From positions 1-10,147 of the forward strand of contig JAQSDS010000404.1 in assembly GCA_029946045.1 (NCBI GenBank): a stretch of DNA of 10,147 nt, written 5' to 3'. Position numbers and translations under genes: made by a program. Source of the DNA: Rhodoferax sp. (GTDB lineage Bacteria > Pseudomonadota > Gammaproteobacteria > Burkholderiales > Burkholderiaceae_C). The notes under the pieces are model-generated. The model had not been told where the DNA came from, did no database searches, and saw nothing but the letters and a program-made list of their open reading frames with translations. Shown one piece after another: positions 8,871 to 10,147 of the stretch (position 1 is its first letter; each line of letters begins with the position of its first letter).

Positions 8871-9656
8871 ATGGGTTTCCTGACAGGCAAAAAATTTCTG
8901 ATCACGGGCGTGTTGTCCAACCGTTCCATTGCCTACGGCATCGCCAAGGCCTGCCACGCGCAAGGGGCCGAACTAGCTTTCAGCTATGTGGGTGAACGCT
9001 TCAAAGAGCGCATTACAGAGTTTGCCGCCGACTTCAATTCCACGCTGATTTTTGACTGTGATGTGGGCTCAGACGAGCAGATTGACACGCTGTTCAAAGA
9101 CCTGTCGAAGCACTGGCCCACCTTTGACGGTTTTGTTCACAGCATTGGTTTTGCCCCGCGCGAAGCCATCGCTGGCAACTTTCTGGATGGCCTGACGCGC
9201 GAAAACTTTCGTATTGCGCATGACATCAGCGCCTACAGCTTTCCAGCCATGGCCAAGGCCGCCCTGCCCTATTTGAACAACACGGCTTCACTGCTGACAC
9301 TGACCTACCTCGGTGGCGTGCGCGTGGTGCCGAGCTACAACACCATGGGCCTGGCCAAAGCGTCACTGGAATCGTCGGTGCGCTACCTGGCCGATGCAGT
9401 CGGTGCCAAAGGTATTCGTGTCAATGGCTTAAGCGCCGGCGCCATCAAAACGCTGGCGGCCAGCGGCATCAAGGATTTTGGCAAGCTGCTGGGCATCTCG
9501 GCTGCAGCGTCACCACTCAAGCGCAATGTGACCATTGACGAGGTCGGCAATGTGGCCGCCTTCCTGCTGAGCGACCTCGCCTCCGGCATGACCGGTCAGA
9601 TTTCTTATGTAGATTGCGGCGTGAGCCAGACGGCAGTCGCCGTGGTGGAGTCCTGA
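8871..9656 (+). CDS. fabI: Enoyl-[acyl-carrier-protein] reductase (NADH), FabI
   Basis: FabI reduces trans-2-enoyl-ACP to acyl-ACP, the last step of each fatty-acid elongation cycle in the cytoplasm. The 261 residues align almost gaplessly with E. coli FabI (262). The SDR-type nucleotide site is GVLSNRSIAYGIA at 13-25, SIGFAP is at 91-96, and the catalytic residues Tyr146, Tyr156 and Lys163 are all present in LTYLGG and SYNTMGLAK. Residues linked to triclosan and diazaborine sensitivity in E. coli (Gly93, Met159, Phe203) are retained, so an inhibitor-sensitive enzyme is inferred. Departures from E. coli are Ala191 in SAGAIKTLAAS, where it has Pro, and Cys249 in YVDCG, where it has Gly. ATG 8871 has AGAGG 5 nt upstream. 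The gene stands alone, divergent from yejA and followed by a terminator. Confidence 0.97.
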   Translation: MGFLTGKKFLITGVLSNRSIAYGIAKACHAQGAELAFSYVGERFKERITEFAADFNSTLIFDCDVGSDEQIDTLFKDLSKHWPTFDGFVHSIGFAPREAIAGNFLDGLTRENFRIAHDISAYSFPAMAKAALPYLNNTASLLTLTYLGGVRVVPSYNTMGLAKASLESSVRYLADAVGAKGIRVNGLSAGAIKTLAASGIKDFGKLLGISAAASPLKRNVTIDEVGNVAAFLLSDLASGMTGQISYVDCGVSQTAVAVVES

Positions 9657-9694
9657 TACGGTCACGCTGCCCAGGCAGTTTAATGAACAAAACT

Positions 9695-9720
9695 GCAGGC
9701 CGAAAGGCCTGCTTTTTTTT
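9695..9720 (+). terminator. Rho-independent terminator of fabI, probably bidirectional
   Basis: A perfect 7-bp stem, GCAGGCC (9695-9701) and GGCCTGC (9706-9712), closes a GAAA tetraloop and is followed by eight T (9713-9720), 38 nt after the fabI stop. On the minus strand the same stem is followed by AGTTTTG, so it can also end the convergent tRNA transcript, whose last gene ends at 9720. Confidence 0.92.
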
Positions 9721-9796
9721 GGCCAGCCAGGAGGGACTCGAACCCCCTACCCCGAACTTAGAAGGTTCGTGCTCTATCCGGATGAGCTACTGGCTG
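9720..9796 (-). tRNA. tRNA-Arg (anticodon TCT)
   Basis: The 77-nt gene includes an encoded CCA (9722-9720). The acceptor CAGCCAG pairs with CTGGCTG, giving a C1-G72 pair. The D arm is GCTC/GAGC, the anticodon stem CGAAC/GTTCG, with loop CTTCTAA and anticodon TCT at 9762-9760, which reads AGA (and possibly AGG). The T arm GGGGG/CCCTC carries TTCGAGT, and the discriminator is G73. A20, the main arginine identity base, is present. The base after A14 is T15 and the base before the T stem is A48, a reversal of the usual purine15-pyrimidine48 pair. It is last in the cluster, 21 nt after tRNA-Leu. Confidence 0.95.
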
Positions 9797-9817
9797 TCAG
9801 GTCAATTGAAGCCCCCA

Positions 9818-9903
9818 TGGTGCCCGAGGCCGGACTCGAACCGGCAACCCCTTACGGAGGACAGATTTTAAGTCTGCTGTGTAAACCATTCCACCACTCG
9901 GGC
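9818..9903 (-). tRNA. tRNA-Leu (anticodon TAA)
   Basis: The 86-nt class II tRNA gene includes an encoded CCA (9820-9818). The acceptor GCCCGAG pairs with CTCGGGC and the discriminator is A73, as expected for leucine. The anticodon loop CTTAAAA holds TAA at 9870-9868, reading UUA. It has a long variable arm (CCTCCGTAAGGGG) and a T arm GCCGG/CCGGC. The same isoacceptor follows tRNA-Cys in E. coli (leuZ). Confidence 0.96.
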
Positions 9904-9921
9904 ACGGCGCTATTGTCAAAC

Positions 9922-9952
9922 AAAAAAGCCCCGTCAATAAACATTACGAGGC
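9922..9952 (-). terminator. Terminator-like hairpin between tRNA-Cys and tRNA-Leu
   Basis: On the minus strand GCCTCGT (9952-9946) pairs with ACGGGGC (9934-9928), seven pairs including one G-U, around an 11-nt loop, followed by six T (9927-9922). The T-run ends 18 nt before tRNA-Leu. It has the form of an intrinsic terminator but lies inside the tRNA cluster, so it may be partly read through or serve as a processing site. Confidence 0.6.
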
Positions 9953-9972
9953 GTGATACAAAACAAAATAAC

Positions 9973-10046
9973 TGGAGGCGCGACCCAGAGTCGAACTGGG
10001 CTAGACGGATTTGCAATCCGTTGCATAACCGATTTGCTATCGCGCC
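9973..10046 (-). tRNA. tRNA-Cys (anticodon GCA)
   Basis: The 74-nt gene includes an encoded CCA (9975-9973). The acceptor GGCGCGA pairs with TCGCGCC, and the discriminator T73 is the main cysteine identity base. The anticodon loop TTGCAAA carries GCA at 10014-10012 in stem ACGGA/TCCGT, and the T arm is CCCAG/CTGGG. The D loop reads AATCGG where E. coli tRNA-Cys has AAGCGG, so T15 faces G48 instead of the known G15-G48 pair. It is the second gene of the cluster. Confidence 0.96.
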
Positions 10047-10057
10047 GATGTCTCTAC

Positions 10058-10086
10058 AAAAAAAGGGAAGCGTTGCTTCCCTTTTT
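10058..10086 (-). terminator. Terminator-like hairpin between tRNA-Gly and tRNA-Cys
   Basis: GGGAAGC (10065-10071) and GCTTCCC (10075-10081) form a perfect stem with a 3-nt loop (or 6 bp with a 5-nt loop), flanked by seven A on one side and five T on the other, so each strand reads as hairpin plus T-run. On the cluster's strand the T-run (10064-10058) ends only 11 nt before tRNA-Cys. Confidence 0.7.
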
Positions 10087-10093
10087 CAAAGAC

Positions 10094-10147
10094 TGGAGCG
10101 GGAAAAGAGGCTCGAACTCTCGACCTATACCTTGGCAAGGTATCGCT
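10094..10147 (-). tRNA. tRNA-Gly (anticodon GCC), 5' part outside window
   Basis: Only the 3' portion is in the window: the end of the D arm, the anticodon stem ATACC/GGTAT with loop TTGCCAA (anticodon GCC at 10136-10134), T arm CGAGAG...CCTCT with TTCGAGC, acceptor strand TTCCCGC, T73 and encoded CCA (10096-10094). The missing 5' strand should be GCGGGAA by pairing. It is the upstream-most visible gene of the cluster and matches the position of glyW in E. coli glyW-cysT-leuZ. Confidence 0.93.

Noticed and set aside
9614..9871. Plus-strand open frame running out of fabI through two tRNA genes
   Set aside because: It overlaps the fabI end, its terminator, tRNA-Arg and part of tRNA-Leu. Peptides resembling 'QEGLEPPTPN' are a known artefact of translating the antisense strand of tRNA genes.

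Overview
The window looks like a stretch of ordinary core chromosome from a betaproteobacterium, most likely Comamonadaceae (Rhodoferax/Polaromonas-like). This rests on remembered protein similarity (IF2 N-terminus, long RimP, YejE, FabI) and on gene content. No search was run, so the family-level call is an inference. I see no insertion sequence, phage gene, CRISPR array, toxin-antitoxin pair or other mobile or defence element, and no clear previously undescribed system.

Region 1 (1-3126, minus strand) is the translation/transcription operon rimP-nusA-infB. RimP matures the 30S subunit, NusA controls elongation, pausing and termination, and IF2 (infB) places initiator tRNA. infB is cut by the window edge after 299 codons. 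A strong terminator-like hairpin with a T-run sits only about 35-40 nt upstream of the rimP start. It either ends the upstream yej transcript or acts as an attenuator in the rimP leader.

Region 2 (3258-8753, minus strand) is a complete, tightly packed oligopeptide ABC importer operon in the order yejA (periplasmic binding protein), yejB and yejE (permeases), yejF (double ATPase). The genes are 3 nt apart or overlap, and yejB and yejE lack clear Shine-Dalgarno sequences, which suggests translational coupling.

Region 3 (8754-9720) holds a 117 nt divergent intergenic region, then fabI on the plus strand (NADH-dependent enoyl-ACP reductase, last step of the fatty-acid elongation cycle) with a strong, probably bidirectional terminator.

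Region 4 (9720-10147, minus strand) is a tRNA cluster read Gly(GCC, cut by the edge), Cys(GCA), Leu(TAA), Arg(TCT). The first three are in the same order as E. coli glyW-cysT-leuZ. All four genes encode their CCA end. Terminator-like hairpins lie between Gly and Cys and between Cys and Leu, and the Arg and Cys genes carry an unusual T at position 15. These small-scale features, with the rimP leader hairpin, are the most worthwhile observations here.
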